Assembly (NCBI RefSeq): GCF_000348905.1
Contig: NZ_AOFT01000016.1
Span: 1-62,217 of the forward strand
DNA from: Bhargavaea cecembensis DSE10
GTDB lineage: Bacteria > Bacillota > Bacilli > Bacillales_A > Planococcaceae
Length of the DNA stretch: 62,217 nt
Direction: 5' to 3'
The position numbers and the translations under genes are program-made. Position 1 is the stretch's first letter. Every line of letters begins with the position of its first letter. This document shows positions 47,026 to 56,114 of the stretch, piece by piece. The notes under the pieces were generated by a model. The model was not told where the DNA came from. It searched no databases and worked only from the letters and a program-made list of their open reading frames with translations.

Positions 47026-48093
47026 TTAATTGTTGTCTGCTTTTGTGTACTTTTTTACTGCCGGCATGATCTCCGTTGCGATCAGCTCGATGTTCTTCGC
47101 AATTTTGTCAAACGGCACCCCGCCAAAATCAATTTGCGCAATAAAGCGCTGATGGCCGAAAAGTTCGTACTGATAAAGGATCTTTTCGATGATCTGCTGC
47201 GGGCTTCCGATCATCAGGGCATCGCGGTGGTCAACAGCCTGTTCAAACTGCTGTTTCGGATATCCGCCGCCGCGGATCGCCATGAAACCATAGTGCAGAT
47301 GAGGGTAGTACTCGCGGAGTGCGTCCTGGGTGGTTTCAGCCGTGTAGAAAAGGCTTGTCGTTCCGATCGGGAGACGGTTTGGATCATGCCCGCTCCGCTG
47401 GGCAGCTTCCCGGTAAGCGTCAACAGACACCGTGAAGTTCATTGCCGGCCCGCCGAGTGTCGCCAGCATCATGGGGACGCCCGCATAGCCGGCTTTGATC
47501 GCGCTTTGCGGAGGCCCTCCGACTGCACGCCAGATCGGAAGCTGTCCGTCCTTTGGCTGCGGGTAGATCTCCGCGCTCCGGAGTGGAGGGCGAAAATCGC
47601 CTTCCCAGCTGATGGGGCCATCCGCCTCGTTCAATTTCAGGAGAAGATCGAGCTTTTCCTCGAACAGCGCTTCGTAGTCGTTCAGATCATAGCCGAGCAG
47701 GTCGAACGCGCCGGTCCTGGATCCGCGGCCCGCAACGATTTCAGCCCGTCCGCCGGAGATCAGGTCGATCGTCGCGAAATCTTCGTAGGCGCGTACCGGC
47801 TCCCAGACGCTCAGTACAGTCGAAGAACTCGCGATCTTGATCCGTTTGGTCGCCTGTGCAATCGCACCAAGGACGACACTGTGGGCCTGGGTGGTAAAGT
47901 GGCGCTGGTGGCTTTCGCCGACAGAGAACACGTCCAGGCCGGCTTCATCCGCCAGCTTTGCGGCGTCAATGATTTCCCGGATGCGCTGTTCTGCGCTGAT
48001 CTTCTCGCCGTTATGGGGGTTCATCATATGGTCGCCAAGTGAATAGAGGCCGACCTCCATTCCTTTCGACCGGTCAATTTTAAATCGTTCCAT
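47026..48093 (-). CDS. LLM class flavin-dependent oxidoreductase
   Basis: A 355-residue luciferase-like monooxygenase of the CE1758/F420-or-FMN type. It has the N-terminal MEVGLYSLGDHM, SVGESHQRHFTTQAHSVVLGAIAQAT, SVWEPVRAYEDFATIDLISGGRAEIVAGRGS and the IGSPQQIIEKILYQYELFG tail. It is not closely related to the monooxygenase at 41344 and has no S-box. Physiological substrate unknown. Confidence 0.86.
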   Translation of the reverse strand: MERFKIDRSKGMEVGLYSLGDHMMNPHNGEKISAEQRIREIIDAAKLADEAGLDVFSVGESHQRHFTTQAHSVVLGAIAQATKRIKIASSSTVLSVWEPVRAYEDFATIDLISGGRAEIVAGRGSRTGAFDLLGYDLNDYEALFEEKLDLLLKLNEADGPISWEGDFRPPLRSAEIYPQPKDGQLPIWRAVGGPPQSAIKAGYAGVPMMLATLGGPAMNFTVSVDAYREAAQRSGHDPNRLPIGTTSLFYTAETTQDALREYYPHLHYGFMAIRGGGYPKQQFEQAVDHRDALMIGSPQQIIEKILYQYELFGHQRFIAQIDFGGVPFDKIAKNIELIATEIMPAVKKYTKADNN

Positions 48094-48232
48094 AAGGATG
48101 GCTCCTTTCCCGTTCCTGCTACTGCCAGTCTACTTCCGGAATCAGAGCCGGGCAAACGGATTGACTCGTTTTGTTTATTAAAGGCAAAACCGGCAATGAC
48201 AAGACTAGACTGAATTGATGGGAGGACGAATC

Positions 48233-48946
48233 ATGACACGGAACCAAAAGCAGACGTATGCAAAGAACGTGCCGGGGAAGGACAGGCTGAAATTGGCCGC
48301 AACTGCAATGGCGGCGAACGTGAAGCTCCATACCACGAAAAAAAGCGAGCCGCTTGCCGCAGATGAGCGGGTGGACGAAAAGCTGGTAAAGGAAATTATC
48401 TCTCTCTGGCCGGCGACACCAAAAGCTTCTGCGGAGACGATGGTGAAATTCTATGGTCAGCCGAATGAAGCGACAGTCAATCGGCTGACCTGGTACAACA
48501 ACGGGCCGTGGAAGCGGACAGTCGTATTCAAAGAAGAAATTCCGCATGACTTCCCGGAACCGCACGTCGACTGCCTGGAGCAGACGATCGATTATCATGT
48601 GCCGGCGGATAAAGTCGGCCTGATCGGGGAGCTGGAGGGCAGCCTGGTGGTCGACCGGACAAAGGGTGAGGTGTCGGTCCACTGCGACAATGAAGGGGCC
48701 AATACCCTGTCACTGAACATGATGCATGAGGTGGTCACGGGCAAGCGCACGCCGCAGGAAGCCCGCGATTTCATCAAAAACGAAATCGTGGAGTACATGA
48801 TGGACCGGCCTGCTCCGTACTGTGAGGCTTTCCAGTTTGGGCTTCCGCAGGGCAGCCAGTGGGATCCCGACAAGGCAGTCGTCCAGGACAAGTTGTTGGA
48901 AGAAGCCGTCGGCAAAGTGAAAAAGACTCTGGGATTAGACAAGTAA
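48233..48946 (+). CDS. Uncharacterised 237-residue protein
   Basis: I cannot assign a family. It is a soluble protein with a basic, lysine-rich first 45 residues and a central region including TMVKFYGQPNEATVNRLTWY and PEPHVDCLEQTIDYHVP. The C-terminal half has SVHCDNEGANTLSLNMMHEV. The H-x-D-C arrangement and repeated Trp/Tyr might indicate a catalytic or ligand pocket, but that is speculation. ATG at 48233 follows GGGAGGACG. Single-gene unit with its own terminator. Confidence 0.75.
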   Translation: MTRNQKQTYAKNVPGKDRLKLAATAMAANVKLHTTKKSEPLAADERVDEKLVKEIISLWPATPKASAETMVKFYGQPNEATVNRLTWYNNGPWKRTVVFKEEIPHDFPEPHVDCLEQTIDYHVPADKVGLIGELEGSLVVDRTKGEVSVHCDNEGANTLSLNMMHEVVTGKRTPQEARDFIKNEIVEYMMDRPAPYCEAFQFGLPQGSQWDPDKAVVQDKLLEEAVGKVKKTLGLDK

Positions 48947-48956
48947 GGGGATCACA

Positions 48957-48996
48957 AAAGCCGTCCGGCAGAAGAGTCTGCCGGACGGCTTTTTTT
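48957..48996 (+). terminator. Terminator after the 237-residue gene
   Basis: AAAAGCCGTCCGGCAGA pairs with TCTGCCGGACGGCTTTT across a tiny loop, T-run of seven. Confidence 0.92.
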
Positions 48997-49035
48997 CGGT
49001 TGGTGAAAATCAGAGTCGCCATGATGATGTAGCTT

Positions 49036-49118
49036 TTGTGCACTCGAGGGGGTTATTGAAGCACTCGCCTTCAAAAAAAGTGCACCCGCTTCACCAAAAG
49101 GGGCACCCGTCCCCGGTA
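49036..49118 (+). repeat. 21-bp tandem array E (4 units)
   Basis: GCACTCG or GCACCCG recurs at 49040, 49061, 49082 and 49103, exactly 21 bp apart, with A/G-rich sequence before each core. The core is shared with array C. It starts about 45 bp after a terminator and ends shortly before the stop codon of the convergent TetM-like gene. Confidence 0.85.
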
Positions 49119-49135
49119 CAGAATACGGAAGGTGT

Positions 49136-51064
49136 TCACAACAGGTGCATCGCTGCCTCTGCTTCATGCCAGGGAACGGAATAGCCCTTGCCCTTGGCGC
49201 AGAAGATCGAAGAAGAGGAATAGTCGGGATCGGCATCTTTGTCATAGCCGGTCCGTTCCGCCACTTCTTCAGTGTTGTGACATTCTTCATAGCCGCCGGG
49301 ACGCAGTGTAATGGCACCCTTGCCGTTGGTAAAGGAAGCGAATTCAGCCGGATAGTTCATGAATGTGGCGACAGGGACGCGCGCAGTGATGCGGACGGTG
49401 TCTGCTTCGGTCTCCGGATCACCGAACTGTCCGTGCGCTTTCCGGATATCGTTCAGCACCCGGCCCATCAGTCCGGTTGACACTTTGATCCTCACGTCGT
49501 AAACCGGCTCAAGCAAAATATTGTCCGCCTTTTCAAGGCCTTGCCGGAGGGCACGGAGGGACGCTTCCCTGAAGTCTCCGCCGGATGTGTGTTCGTTGTG
49601 CGCCCTGCCTGTGATCAGAGTGATGTTCAAATCCGTGAGCGGTGATCCCGTAAGCAGGCCGCGGTGCGGCTTTTCGGTGAGCGCCTGGCCGACGAGGTTC
49701 TGGTAGCCGGGGGCCAGTTCATTCGGATGGCAGTCGCTCCTGAAAGCGATGCCCGTCCCGCGCTCTGCCGGGGAAATGCCCAGATGGACTTCCGCGTAAT
49801 GCCGGAGCGGCTCAAAATGGCCGTAGCCCCTGACGGAAGAGCGGACCGTTTCCTTGTAGAGGATGGATGGCTCTCCGAAGGTGATATCCGCTCCGAACCG
49901 ATCGAGGACCACTTCCTTGAGCACGTCCAGCTGAATCAGCCCCATGACATGCACGCGGATTTCCCTGGCAGGCTCATCCCAGGTGACGGAGAGGGAAGGG
50001 TCCTCGGCATCCAGCTGCATGAAATGGGCGAGCATGTCCTTCGGATGAATGGAGTCGGCAAAACGGACTGCGGCCGACAGGGAAGGGGTCAGGGAAAAGG
50101 GGGCCCGTCCTGTTTCTGCCCCCAGGGGATCGCCGGCCTCAAGCCCGGTCAGCCCCATGACTGCAACCAGTTCTCCGGAAACGGCCGTGTCCTGGACGGT
50201 ATATTTGTGGCCGCTGTACTTCCGGATTTGCGTTACTTTTTGCGGTTCTCCTGCAATCAGGACTTCATCGCGCACCGCCAGCCTGCCGCCGGTCAATTTC
50301 AGGAAGGTAATGCGCTGTCCGCCTTCTTCATGGCGGATTTTATAGACCCTTGCGGCTAACGGCCCGGCCGCATCATTGGGTGTTCCGCCGGACAGCCGGT
50401 CCAGCCGGGAGAAAAATCCGGTGATGCCGACATCCTTAAGCGCGGAGCCGCTTCCTGCAGGGAAAATCCGTCCTGAACCCGTCATGCGGCGCATGGCCCG
50501 GATCCAAACTTCCTCATCGAAGCCTTCCTCAAGGTAATGCTCAAGAAGCGCTTCATCCCGCTCCGCCAGCCACTCGATGACATCAGGGGTCAGTCCGTCA
50601 TCCAGGAGGACCGCATCTTCTGATAGAGACTTCCGGATCTCGGTCAGGGCTGTTTCCCGGTCCGCGCCTTCCCGGTCGGTTTTGTTGATGAAGATGAATG
50701 TCGGGACACCGTGCTTGCGCAGCAGGTCCCAGACCGTCTCGGTGTGGCCTTCCACGCCGTCGGCTGCGCTGACGACCAGAATCGCCGCATCCATCACCCG
50801 GATCGCCCGCTCCATCTCGGGTGAGAAGTCGACGTGCCCGGGCGTGTCGATCAGCGTGTACTTGGTCCCGTTATAGCGGAACACGGCCTGGTCGGCGAAT
50901 ACGGTGATGCCCCGGTTTTTCTCGATGTCATGGCTGTCGAGGAACGCATCCTGGTGGTCGACCCGTCCCCTGGTCCGGATCGCTTCCATATGATAGAGCA
51001 GCTGCTCGGAAAATGTTGTCTTGCCTGCATCCACGTGAGCGAGGATTCCGATTGTCTTGAACAT
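49136..51064 (-). CDS. TetM-like ribosomal-protection GTPase
   Basis: A 642-residue translational GTPase of the Tet(M/O/W)/Otr family related to EF-G. G1 is AHVDAGKTT, G3 DTPGHVDF and G4 NKTDREGAD. The later domains keep the SPAERGTGIAFRS and GDFREASLRALRQGLEKAD segments. The ATG at 51064 gives the standard N-terminus with AGAAGGA upstream. No mobile element is adjacent and composition matches its surroundings, so it may be an intrinsic homologue; tetracycline protection is not established by sequence alone. Confidence 0.85.
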   Translation of the reverse strand: MFKTIGILAHVDAGKTTFSEQLLYHMEAIRTRGRVDHQDAFLDSHDIEKNRGITVFADQAVFRYNGTKYTLIDTPGHVDFSPEMERAIRVMDAAILVVSAADGVEGHTETVWDLLRKHGVPTFIFINKTDREGADRETALTEIRKSLSEDAVLLDDGLTPDVIEWLAERDEALLEHYLEEGFDEEVWIRAMRRMTGSGRIFPAGSGSALKDVGITGFFSRLDRLSGGTPNDAAGPLAARVYKIRHEEGGQRITFLKLTGGRLAVRDEVLIAGEPQKVTQIRKYSGHKYTVQDTAVSGELVAVMGLTGLEAGDPLGAETGRAPFSLTPSLSAAVRFADSIHPKDMLAHFMQLDAEDPSLSVTWDEPAREIRVHVMGLIQLDVLKEVVLDRFGADITFGEPSILYKETVRSSVRGYGHFEPLRHYAEVHLGISPAERGTGIAFRSDCHPNELAPGYQNLVGQALTEKPHRGLLTGSPLTDLNITLITGRAHNEHTSGGDFREASLRALRQGLEKADNILLEPVYDVRIKVSTGLMGRVLNDIRKAHGQFGDPETEADTVRITARVPVATFMNYPAEFASFTNGKGAITLRPGGYEECHNTEEVAERTGYDKDADPDYSSSSIFCAKGKGYSVPWHEAEAAMHLL

Positions 51065-51115
51065 ATCCATTCCTTCTTCCTGGCGGATTCTGCTCAATAG
51101 TATAGCAGAATCGGC

Positions 51116-52195
51116 CTATGCTTGAGGGCGCTCCTCCATCCGGATCCGGAACGCGGAACCTCCCCGGATATGAGGCAGGATCGGCAGGTCATCTTCAATG
51201 ATCCGTCCGACGACATTCACTTTTTCATCCGATGGCAGATCCCGTTTTGTGATCTGGAGCTCTCCCTGATACCGTCCGTACCTGGAATTGTCGATCGTGA
51301 CCGCTCCGACAGGCCGCGCCGCTGTATTTGCGGGTTCGACCGGCCGGTCTCCGGCATTGCCGTACAGCCGGGACTCTGCGGATCGGATGACATCACGGGC
51401 GGCATCCAGCCGGTTTGTATGGCCGGTTCCGGGCAGGGCGGCCTGTGCATCCGGGAAAGCCGGAGCAGCCCTGAGCAGGAAGATGCCTTCCGCGTGGCAG
51501 TTGAACTGTTCAAGCGAGTGTCCGCTCATTGAGGGATCACCGATATAGATGTGGTCCACGCAACCGCTGTTCAGGAGGTCGAGATAAGCGGAGAAAGAAG
51601 TGCGGTCCCTGTGGGCTTCAAGTGTCGGAAGCCCCTTGTACAGAGGCCCGCGCCGTTCGCCGTCCCCGGGAACGAATTCCATGACTTTCAGGCCTTCGCT
51701 CCGGAGCCACCGGTTCCGCTCGGTGAAATCTTCCCATCCGAGCCCGGTTTCAGGCCGCGGGTAGAAATTGTGCCATGCTTCAGCGGCAGAAAGCCGGAGG
51801 CCGCATTCCTTCAGCCTGCGGATGCTTTCTCCGGTGAGCGTGCTGGCGTTCAGGGCAACCGTCATCCGATGGGACAGGGCGGCCGTCTCTTCTTCGCTGA
51901 TCCCATAATCTACGCGCAGTCCCGTGACTCCCCAGTCAAGCAGACGGTCCGCCGTCTTGAACGTCAGGCCGAGATGGCCGAGGGAAGCAGGGGAGATGTC
52001 AGCGGTCAGTTCCATTTTATTGGATGCAGCGAGCTGGCCGAGCGCTCTGAGACGGTCGGCATATTGGCCAGGGTCATCCTCGGGAATATGGAGAGAAGTG
52101 AAGATGCCGCGGAACCCGGCAGACCGCATCTTCCGGATATGGGCTTCCTGGTTTTCAGCAGGCGGTTCATTCAGGTAGACAGAGATTCCAAGCAT
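51116..52195 (-). CDS. mupG: 6-phospho-N-acetylmuramidase MupG (DUF871)
   Basis: A 359-residue cytoplasmic TIM-barrel hydrolase of the DUF871 family. MupG of Staphylococcus aureus cleaves MurNAc-6P-GlcNAc taken up by MurP. Visible segments: GISVYLNEPPAE at the N-terminus, AWHNFYPRPETGL, and DHIYIGDPSMS. The C-terminal cyclophilin-like domain carries TIDNSRYGRYQGELQI. ATG at 52195 follows AAAGGAAG. Last gene of murQ-murP-mupG, matching its proposed role next to the MurNAc PTS. Confidence 0.92.
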   Translation of the reverse strand: MLGISVYLNEPPAENQEAHIRKMRSAGFRGIFTSLHIPEDDPGQYADRLRALGQLAASNKMELTADISPASLGHLGLTFKTADRLLDWGVTGLRVDYGISEEETAALSHRMTVALNASTLTGESIRRLKECGLRLSAAEAWHNFYPRPETGLGWEDFTERNRWLRSEGLKVMEFVPGDGERRGPLYKGLPTLEAHRDRTSFSAYLDLLNSGCVDHIYIGDPSMSGHSLEQFNCHAEGIFLLRAAPAFPDAQAALPGTGHTNRLDAARDVIRSAESRLYGNAGDRPVEPANTAARPVGAVTIDNSRYGRYQGELQITKRDLPSDEKVNVVGRIIEDDLPILPHIRGGSAFRIRMEERPQA

Positions 52196-52304
52196 AAACA
52201 GCTTCCTTTCTTTATGGGGCGCAAATTGACAAAAGCAGGGGGAGCGGTCCGCCATTCAGCCAGCGGTCCACATCCTCCTGCCTCCTTTGATGCAGTGTCT
52301 TGAA

Positions 52305-53672
52305 TCAGAAGTTTTCGTCCATCTCTTTATTGAAGCCGAAGAAATACGTGAAGATGAATCCGGCCGTGTAGGTGATGACGAGCCCGATGAAATACATCAG
52401 GTATTTGTTGTCCGCGATCAGCGGGATCAGGGAGATCCCCGACACCCCGATACCGCCGGCCGCTGTGTGCATGATCGCCTGGTAGGCACCGCCGACAGCC
52501 CCGCCCAGGCAGGCGGTGATAAACGGCCGGCCTAGCGGGAGTGTGACCCCGTACAGAAGCGGTTCCCCGATTCCGAGGAAGCCTACCGGGAGGCCGCCCT
52601 TAATGACGTTCTTCAGGCGCTGGTTCCGGGATTTCACATAGATCGCAATCGATGCGCCGACCTGTCCGGCCCCGGCCATCGCCAGGATCGGGAGGAGGGA
52701 CGTCGCGCCAACGGAGTTGATCAGTTCCATATGGATCGGGGTCAGCCCGTGGTGAAGGCCCACCATGACGAGCGGCAGGAAGAATCCGGCCAGGATGCCG
52801 CCTGCAACTGCACCGCCGACGTCAAGGACGGCATGGATGCCGGTAGTGATGCCGTCGGAGAGGACGCCCGCCGCCGGCATGACCGCAACGATCGTCAGCA
52901 AACCGACCGTCAGTACAGTGAACAGCGGCGTGATGATGATGTCCACGGCATTCGGAACGAATCTTCTGTAGAAGCGTTCAAAGACGACCATCAGCCAGGC
53001 GGCGAACATGGCACCGAACAGGCCGCCCCGCCCGGGCAACAGGTTTTCGCCGAACAGGACGATGTCCGCAAGGCCGGGGTGGATGGTGATGATCCCCGCG
53101 ATGGCACCGAGGACCGGCGTTCCGCCGAATTCCTTTGCCGTGTTCCAGCCGACAACAATCGCCAGGTAAGCAAAGATGCTGCTGCCGAGAAGGGTGAAGA
53201 TCTGGATCCATGTAAGTGTCGGATCCACTCCGGCGTTTTTGGCGAATCCTGCGACCCCGTTTAGGATCCCGGATGCGACCAGACCAGGAATAAGCGGAAT
53301 GAAGATGCTCCCGATTTTCCTGAGCAGGTTTTTGACGGGCGTGTTGTTTTTCTTTTTCAGCTCCGCCTTTTTAAGGCTGACGGCATCATCTTCATTGGCA
53401 TCCACGGTTTCCCCCATCCGCTTGCCTGTCATCTTGGTGATCTGGTCGGACACTTTGTTCACGGTGCCCGGGCCGACGACGACCTGCAGGGTCTCGTCCT
53501 CGATGACCCCCATGACCCCGTCGATGTTTTTCAGTGCCTGGATATCGGCTTTGCCCTCATCTTTCAGATCCAGCCGGACGCGGGTCATGCAGTGGGTGAA
53601 GGAACGGATGTTGTCCCCGCCGCCGATATGGTCCAGGATCCCCCTTGCGAGCTTTTCTTCTTTTTTCATCAT
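52305..53672 (-). CDS. murP: PTS EIIBC component, MurNAc / MurNAc-GlcNAc specific
   Basis: A 455-residue sugar phosphotransferase permease with an N-terminal IIB domain (phosphorylated Cys28 in SFTHCMTRVRL) and a C-terminal IIC domain of about ten helices, including GIGEPLLYGVTLPL. No IIA domain is fused, as in known MurP proteins that borrow a glucose-type IIA. Clustered with murQ and mupG, which fixes the specificity by context. Confidence 0.92.
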   Translation of the reverse strand: MMKKEEKLARGILDHIGGGDNIRSFTHCMTRVRLDLKDEGKADIQALKNIDGVMGVIEDETLQVVVGPGTVNKVSDQITKMTGKRMGETVDANEDDAVSLKKAELKKKNNTPVKNLLRKIGSIFIPLIPGLVASGILNGVAGFAKNAGVDPTLTWIQIFTLLGSSIFAYLAIVVGWNTAKEFGGTPVLGAIAGIITIHPGLADIVLFGENLLPGRGGLFGAMFAAWLMVVFERFYRRFVPNAVDIIITPLFTVLTVGLLTIVAVMPAAGVLSDGITTGIHAVLDVGGAVAGGILAGFFLPLVMVGLHHGLTPIHMELINSVGATSLLPILAMAGAGQVGASIAIYVKSRNQRLKNVIKGGLPVGFLGIGEPLLYGVTLPLGRPFITACLGGAVGGAYQAIMHTAAGGIGVSGISLIPLIADNKYLMYFIGLVITYTAGFIFTYFFGFNKEMDENF

Positions 53673-53684
53673 TTCCCCTCCAGA

Positions 53685-54572
53685 TTATCTCTGAGTTTCC
53701 CTGATAAACCCCTTCGCCTCTTTTAACCGTTCATTTGCCTCCTCGAGCGAGCAGCCGAGAAGCAGCATGACGATGGCCGGCTTGACCTGTTCTCCTGCTT
53801 TTTCGTAAGCCTCTTCCGCCGTCTCAAAGTCAACATCTGCGGCCTCCATGATGATGTGCTTGGCGCGTTTGACCAGTTTCTCATTTGTCGGCTGAACATC
53901 GACCATCAGGTTGCCGTACACTTTTCCGATTCCTGTCATGGCGATGGTGGAAATCATGTTCAGCACCAGCTTCTGGGCAGTTCCGGCTTTCAGGCGTGTC
54001 GAGCCGGTGATGACTTCGGGCCCGGTCACGACCTCGATGGCAACATCGGCGATGCGGCCGATGTCGGATCCCTTGTTGTTGCTGAGGGCAACGGTCTTCG
54101 CGCCCAATTCCCTGGCGCGGTTCAGTACGCCGATGACATATGGCGTCCGTCCGCTTGCGGCAATCCCGACAACAACATCATCCGGACCAACAGACAGGGA
54201 AGCGATGTCTTCGGCACCCTGTCCTGCATCGTCTTCGGCCCCTTCGATCGCAGTCGTAATCGCCTGTTCGCCGCCCGCGATCAGACCGCGGACCATGCCC
54301 GGGTCCACTCCGAAAGTCGGCGGGCACTCGGACGCATCAAGTATGCCGAGCCGGCCGCTCGTCCCTGCGCCGGCATAAATCAGGCGGCCACCCTGTTGGA
54401 ACGCATTAATCACAAGGCTGACAGCGTTTTCAATCGGATCGATCTGTTGCCGGATCGCTTCAGGGATCCCGGCATCCTCTTCGACCATGAGCAGCAGGCG
54501 CTCCCTGACCGGAAGCGTATCGATGTTCATGCTCTTCGGGTTTCTTGACTCTGTCGTGAGTTTTTCCAGCAT
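53685..54572 (-). CDS. murQ: N-acetylmuramic acid 6-phosphate etherase MurQ
   Basis: A 295-residue SIS-domain lyase that splits the lactyl ether of MurNAc-6P to give GlcNAc-6P and D-lactate. It starts LEKLTTESRNPKSMNIDTLP, followed by GAGTSGRLGILDASECPPTFG and GIAASGRTPYVIGVL, all family signatures. ATG at 54572 fits the usual N-terminus. First gene of the murQ-murP-mupG operon, with the promoter and operator at 54612-54660. Confidence 0.95.
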   Translation of the reverse strand: MLEKLTTESRNPKSMNIDTLPVRERLLLMVEEDAGIPEAIRQQIDPIENAVSLVINAFQQGGRLIYAGAGTSGRLGILDASECPPTFGVDPGMVRGLIAGGEQAITTAIEGAEDDAGQGAEDIASLSVGPDDVVVGIAASGRTPYVIGVLNRARELGAKTVALSNNKGSDIGRIADVAIEVVTGPEVITGSTRLKAGTAQKLVLNMISTIAMTGIGKVYGNLMVDVQPTNEKLVKRAKHIIMEAADVDFETAEEAYEKAGEQVKPAIVMLLLGCSLEEANERLKEAKGFIRETQR

Positions 54573-54611
54573 GTCTTCACCTACTGTTATGAAATTATGT
54601 TTCATGGATTC

Positions 54612-54660
54612 ATTCTATTAAAAAGAAATTAAATGTCAATATGGAGAATATTAATTCTTT
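54612..54660 (-). promoter_or_regulatory. murQPG promoter with overlapping MurR-type palindrome
   Basis: On the minus strand TTGACA (complement of 54634-54639), 16 bp and TAGAAT (complement of 54612-54617) form a good sigma-A promoter. A palindrome AAAGAAATTAA...TTAATTCTTT at 54622-54660 covers the -35 and spacer. Its position suits repression by the MurR/RpiR protein encoded just upstream. Confidence 0.7.
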
Positions 54661-54667
54661 ATGTGTC

Positions 54668-54720
54668 GAAAAAATCCCCGGAAGGAATGGGCGGTTAGCC
54701 AATTCCTTAGCCGGGGATTA
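54668..54720 (-). terminator. Terminator after murR (minus strand)
   Basis: AATCCCCGGC pairs with CCGGGGATT, with an inner stem AAGGAATTGGC / GCCCATTCCTT; a T6 run follows on the minus strand. It overlaps the murR stop codon, separating murR from murQPG. Confidence 0.85.
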
Positions 54721-55566
54721 TCTGCGGAGGCGGATGACTTCATTCCGGGCCTCATGGTACTGATCGATGACGGATTCGCCTTTTGCGTGGAAAACACTGA
54801 GGTAGAGTGCATCGATGATTGTCAGCTGTGTCATTCTGGACGGGATGCTGCCGATCCGGTGGTCCTGTTCCACGACCGGCGTGCAGAGCCGGATATCCGC
54901 TTCCTTATAGAGCGGGGACTTGTCCAGATTGGTGATGGCAATGACTGTCGCACCTTTGGATTTTGCGAAGCGCGCAAGCTCCAGGATGTCTTTGGTCTTT
55001 CCAGAGTTGCTGATTGCGAAAAACACGGAGCGTTCGTCCAGGTAGGGAATCGCCGACAGCATGAAGTGGAAGTCATGGTGGCTCTGGCACGGATATCCGA
55101 GTTTCGTGAATTTATAATAGGCATCCATGGCAGCCGTTGCGGACCCGCCCACGCCGTAGAACAGGAGCCGTCCCGCGTCCTTCAGTACGCCGACTGCCTT
55201 TTCGAATTCTTTGCGGTCGAGCGAGGACGGGATGGCCTCGATGGCCGACTTGTTGACGTGGGCGACTTTCCGGAACAGGTCGTACGGCTCGTCCTGCTGG
55301 TGGAGAATCTCGAAATCGGTCAGGTTCATGCCGGTAAGTGTCAGGTCCTTGACGAGTTCCAGCTTAAAGGACTTGAAGCTGCCGATGCCGATCGATTTGC
55401 AGAATCGGACAACACTGGATTCGCTGACGCCGCTGTTTTTGGACAGGTCCCGGGTCGTCATGTTCGGAATCAGTTCGGGGTGCTTCAGGATGTATTCTCC
55501 GATGGCGCGTTCGGCGCCGGACAGGTTCGTGAGGCTCTGTTCGATTCGGTGAAGTAGTGAGCTCAT
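54718..55566 (-). CDS. murR: MurR/RpiR family transcriptional regulator
   Basis: A 282-residue regulator. The N-terminal RpiR-type helix-turn-helix includes TTRDLSKNSGVSESSVVRFCKSIG. The SIS sugar-phosphate-binding domain includes LLFYGVGGSATAAMDAYYK and FFAISNSGKTKDILELA. MurNAc-6P is the expected ligand. ATG at 55566 follows AAGGAAGG; the open frame upstream is not family-like. It probably controls the adjacent murQ-murP-mupG operon. Confidence 0.9.
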   Translation of the reverse strand: MSSLLHRIEQSLTNLSGAERAIGEYILKHPELIPNMTTRDLSKNSGVSESSVVRFCKSIGIGSFKSFKLELVKDLTLTGMNLTDFEILHQQDEPYDLFRKVAHVNKSAIEAIPSSLDRKEFEKAVGVLKDAGRLLFYGVGGSATAAMDAYYKFTKLGYPCQSHHDFHFMLSAIPYLDERSVFFAISNSGKTKDILELARFAKSKGATVIAITNLDKSPLYKEADIRLCTPVVEQDHRIGSIPSRMTQLTIIDALYLSVFHAKGESVIDQYHEARNEVIRLRR

Positions 55567-55722
55567 GGTCGGTACCTTCCTTGATCTGAGGTGGTCCGCC
55601 GGATGGCGGCAACTCCGTCCAGTATAACAGACAGCAGGCAACCCGCCTCTGCTAAAATGGATACGGGAGTGCCGCGGTTTGTGTGGGCTCGGCACTCAGT
55701 AAACGGGGCCGGGGGGATGGGT

Positions 55723-56082
55723 ATGCCTGTGTCCATCAAGCGCATTTATGAAGGTGCATCAGAAGACGATGGAATCCGGATTCTCGTCGACCGGGTCTGG
55801 CCGCGGGGCGTTTCCCGGGAAGAGGCGAAACTTGATCATTGGATGAAAGAAGTCGCACCTTCCGCCGATCTCCGCAAATGGTTCGGGCACGATCAGGACC
55901 GGTTCGGTGAATTCAGGGAACGGTATCTGGACGAGCTAGCTGGCGGCATACAGAAAAGCGGGCTGGAGAGACTGAAAAAGATCGTTGCCGAAAACAGGGG
56001 AAACGCAACGCTGCTCTACGGGGCGAAGGATGAAACGCACAATCAGGCAGTGGTGCTGATGGAAGTGCTGGAGGACTCCTGA
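55723..56082 (+). CDS. DUF488 family protein
   Basis: A 119-residue protein of DUF488 (YeaO-like). Signature residues include IRILVDRVWPRGVSREEAKLDHWMKEVAPS and LRKWFGHD, then YGAKDETHNQAVVL. Length is normal with the ATG at 55723. Function unknown; the conserved Arg/Trp/His residues suggest nucleic-acid or small-molecule binding. Confidence 0.85.
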   Translation: MPVSIKRIYEGASEDDGIRILVDRVWPRGVSREEAKLDHWMKEVAPSADLRKWFGHDQDRFGEFRERYLDELAGGIQKSGLERLKKIVAENRGNATLLYGAKDETHNQAVVLMEVLEDS

Positions 56083-56114
56083 TTCCTCCATATTGAATGA
56101 TAAGGAGAATGACG

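Noticed and set aside
47134-48042. 302-residue plus-strand frame
   Set aside because: Antisense to the LLM oxidoreductase, which has clear family motifs.
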